Positions 12,735 to 13,454 of a DNA stretch of 13,454 nucleotides are shown here, piece after piece (the stretch's first letter is position 1; each line of letters starts with the position of its first letter). Origin of the DNA: Treponema sp. (GTDB taxonomy: Bacteria > Spirochaetota > Spirochaetia > Treponematales > Treponemataceae); assembly GCA_031290005.1 (NCBI GenBank), contig JAITOJ010000114.1, forward strand, positions 1 to 13,454, read 5' to 3'. The position numbers and the translations under genes are program-made. The notes under the pieces are model-generated. The model did not search any database and was not told the DNA's origin. It saw only the letters and a program-made list of their open reading frames with translations.

Positions 12735-13454
12735 ATGGCACACCCGTACAAAGATTTTGAACCCAAATGGTATCAGGGAGAAGTTCCCGCCAATTCGTAC
12801 CGCTCGATTTTCAAGTGGGGGGCGCCCGACAGGATCAAGGCGCCAAAAGAGGCGCTGTACAAGTTGTTAAGAAATCAATTTGGCCTTGAGGATGACGCGT
12901 TCAAAGAATACAGCGAAAACCTAGGCCTGGATCAGGTCAAATTCGACAAGCCCAGTACCCTCAAGCCGCAGCAGATTGAAAAATTCAAGGCCATGGTGGG
13001 CGCGGAATTTGTGCGTACCGACGACTACGCGCGGCTTTCTGTGGCCTACGGCAAAACCATGTACGACCTCATGCGCCTGCGGAACAGGATTGTGGAAAAC
13101 GTACCCGACGCGGTGATCTATCCCGACACCAAAGAGCAGATTGCACAGATTGTCTCCTACTGCGCGGCGGAAAAAATCCCCCTCTATATCTACGGCGGCG
13201 GCTCGTCGGTTACCCGCGGCGTGGAGTGCGTCAAGGGAGGCGTGTCCCTGGATATGCGGCTGCGGTTCAACAAGGTGATTCGCTTCAACGAGATTGACCA
13301 GACCATCACCGTGGAGGCGGGCATGAGCGGGCCCAAACTCGAAGAGACCCTCAACAACGCGCAAAAGCTGTTCGGCGCGGCGCGGGCCTACACTTCCGGC
13401 CATTTTCCCCAGAGCTGGGAACATTCCTCGGTGGGCGGCTGGACCGTAACCCAC
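12735..13454 (+). CDS. FAD-binding oxidase, alkyldihydroxyacetonephosphate-synthase-like, 3' end outside window
   Basis: The first 240 residues of a vanillyl-alcohol-oxidase-type flavoprotein. After an N-terminal arm of about 120 residues, the FAD-binding domain starts at PDAVIYPDTKEQIAQIV (124-140). It contains the FAD phosphate loop YGGGSSVTRGV (153-163), SLDMRLRFNKV (171-181), TVEAGMSGPKLEETL (192-206) and the diagnostic HFPQSWEHSSVGGW (223-236). This last motif is typical of alkylglycerone-phosphate synthase, which swaps the acyl chain of acyl-DHAP for a fatty alcohol in ether-lipid synthesis. Treponemes carry several AGPS-like paralogues, so the exact substrate remains open, and other FAD-linked oxidases (D-lactate/glycolate type) are possible. 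The flavin-domain end and substrate domain are not visible. The start ATG at 12735 has AAGGAG six bases upstream. It is divergent from flaA across 268 bases. Confidence 0.8.
   Translation, partial: MAHPYKDFEPKWYQGEVPANSYRSIFKWGAPDRIKAPKEALYKLLRNQFGLEDDAFKEYSENLGLDQVKFDKPSTLKPQQIEKFKAMVGAEFVRTDDYARLSVAYGKTMYDLMRLRNRIVENVPDAVIYPDTKEQIAQIVSYCAAEKIPLYIYGGGSSVTRGVECVKGGVSLDMRLRFNKVIRFNEIDQTITVEAGMSGPKLEETLNNAQKLFGAARAYTSGHFPQSWEHSSVGGWTVTH

Noticed and set aside
12921..13454. A 177-codon minus-strand frame at the right edge
   Set aside because: It is the shadow of the AGPS-like gene, whose FAD motifs are clear on the plus strand with a good ribosome-binding site.

Overview
The window reads as a piece of a spirochaete chromosome, most likely a treponeme. 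The strongest marker is a flagellar sheath protein FlaA (11447-12466), a family confined to spirochaetes, followed by the start of an alkyl-DHAP-synthase-like flavoprotein. The GC-rich left half with histidine genes and an RpoN sigma factor recalls free-living or gut treponemes more than host-restricted pathogens. That placement is inference, not a database match. Coding density is high, and no tRNA, rRNA, CRISPR array, insertion sequence or prophage gene is visible.

Left block (1-2919, minus strand): a three-gene sulfur-trafficking operon. It is transcribed as mnmA (tRNA 2-thiouridylase), nifS (cysteine desulfurase) and nifU (Fe-S scaffold with a Bfd-type [2Fe-2S] domain, cut by the window edge). 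NifS can supply sulfur both to MnmA for U34 thiolation and to NifU for cluster building. MnmA carries a CxxC motif but lacks the usual second catalytic cysteine.

Histidine block (3047-5417, plus strand): a HisA-HisI fusion (pathway steps 3 and 4 in one chain) followed by hisD. It is divergent from mnmA, and both flanking promoters place transcription starts on or next to the start codons, so both messages look leaderless. hisD runs tail to tail into a D-2-hydroxyacid dehydrogenase gene (5414-6373, minus), with the two stop codons sharing a TTAA palindrome.

Middle (6374-8094): rpoN (sigma-54) is divergent from the dehydrogenase across an 80-base region with two overlapping extended -10 promoters. 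The rpoN start is best moved to 6454. Downstream lie a possible 43-residue ORF on the minus strand and a strong intrinsic terminator.

Right block (8095-12466, minus strand), in transcription order: flaA with a near-consensus promoter and a UUCG-loop terminator; a RelA/SpoT-type (p)ppGpp synthetase fused to TPR repeats, whose promoter is embedded in the flaA terminator tail; a DUF362-type protein with two [4Fe-4S] motifs; and, four bases after its stop, a secreted DNA/RNA non-specific endonuclease. After a 268-base intergenic region the flavoprotein gene (12735 to the window end, plus strand) begins.

I saw no obviously new multi-gene system. The points most worth following are the HisA-HisI fusion, the recurring leaderless or near-leaderless extended -10 promoters, the atypical MnmA cysteine set, the RelA-TPR protein and the small ORF beside the rpoN terminator.
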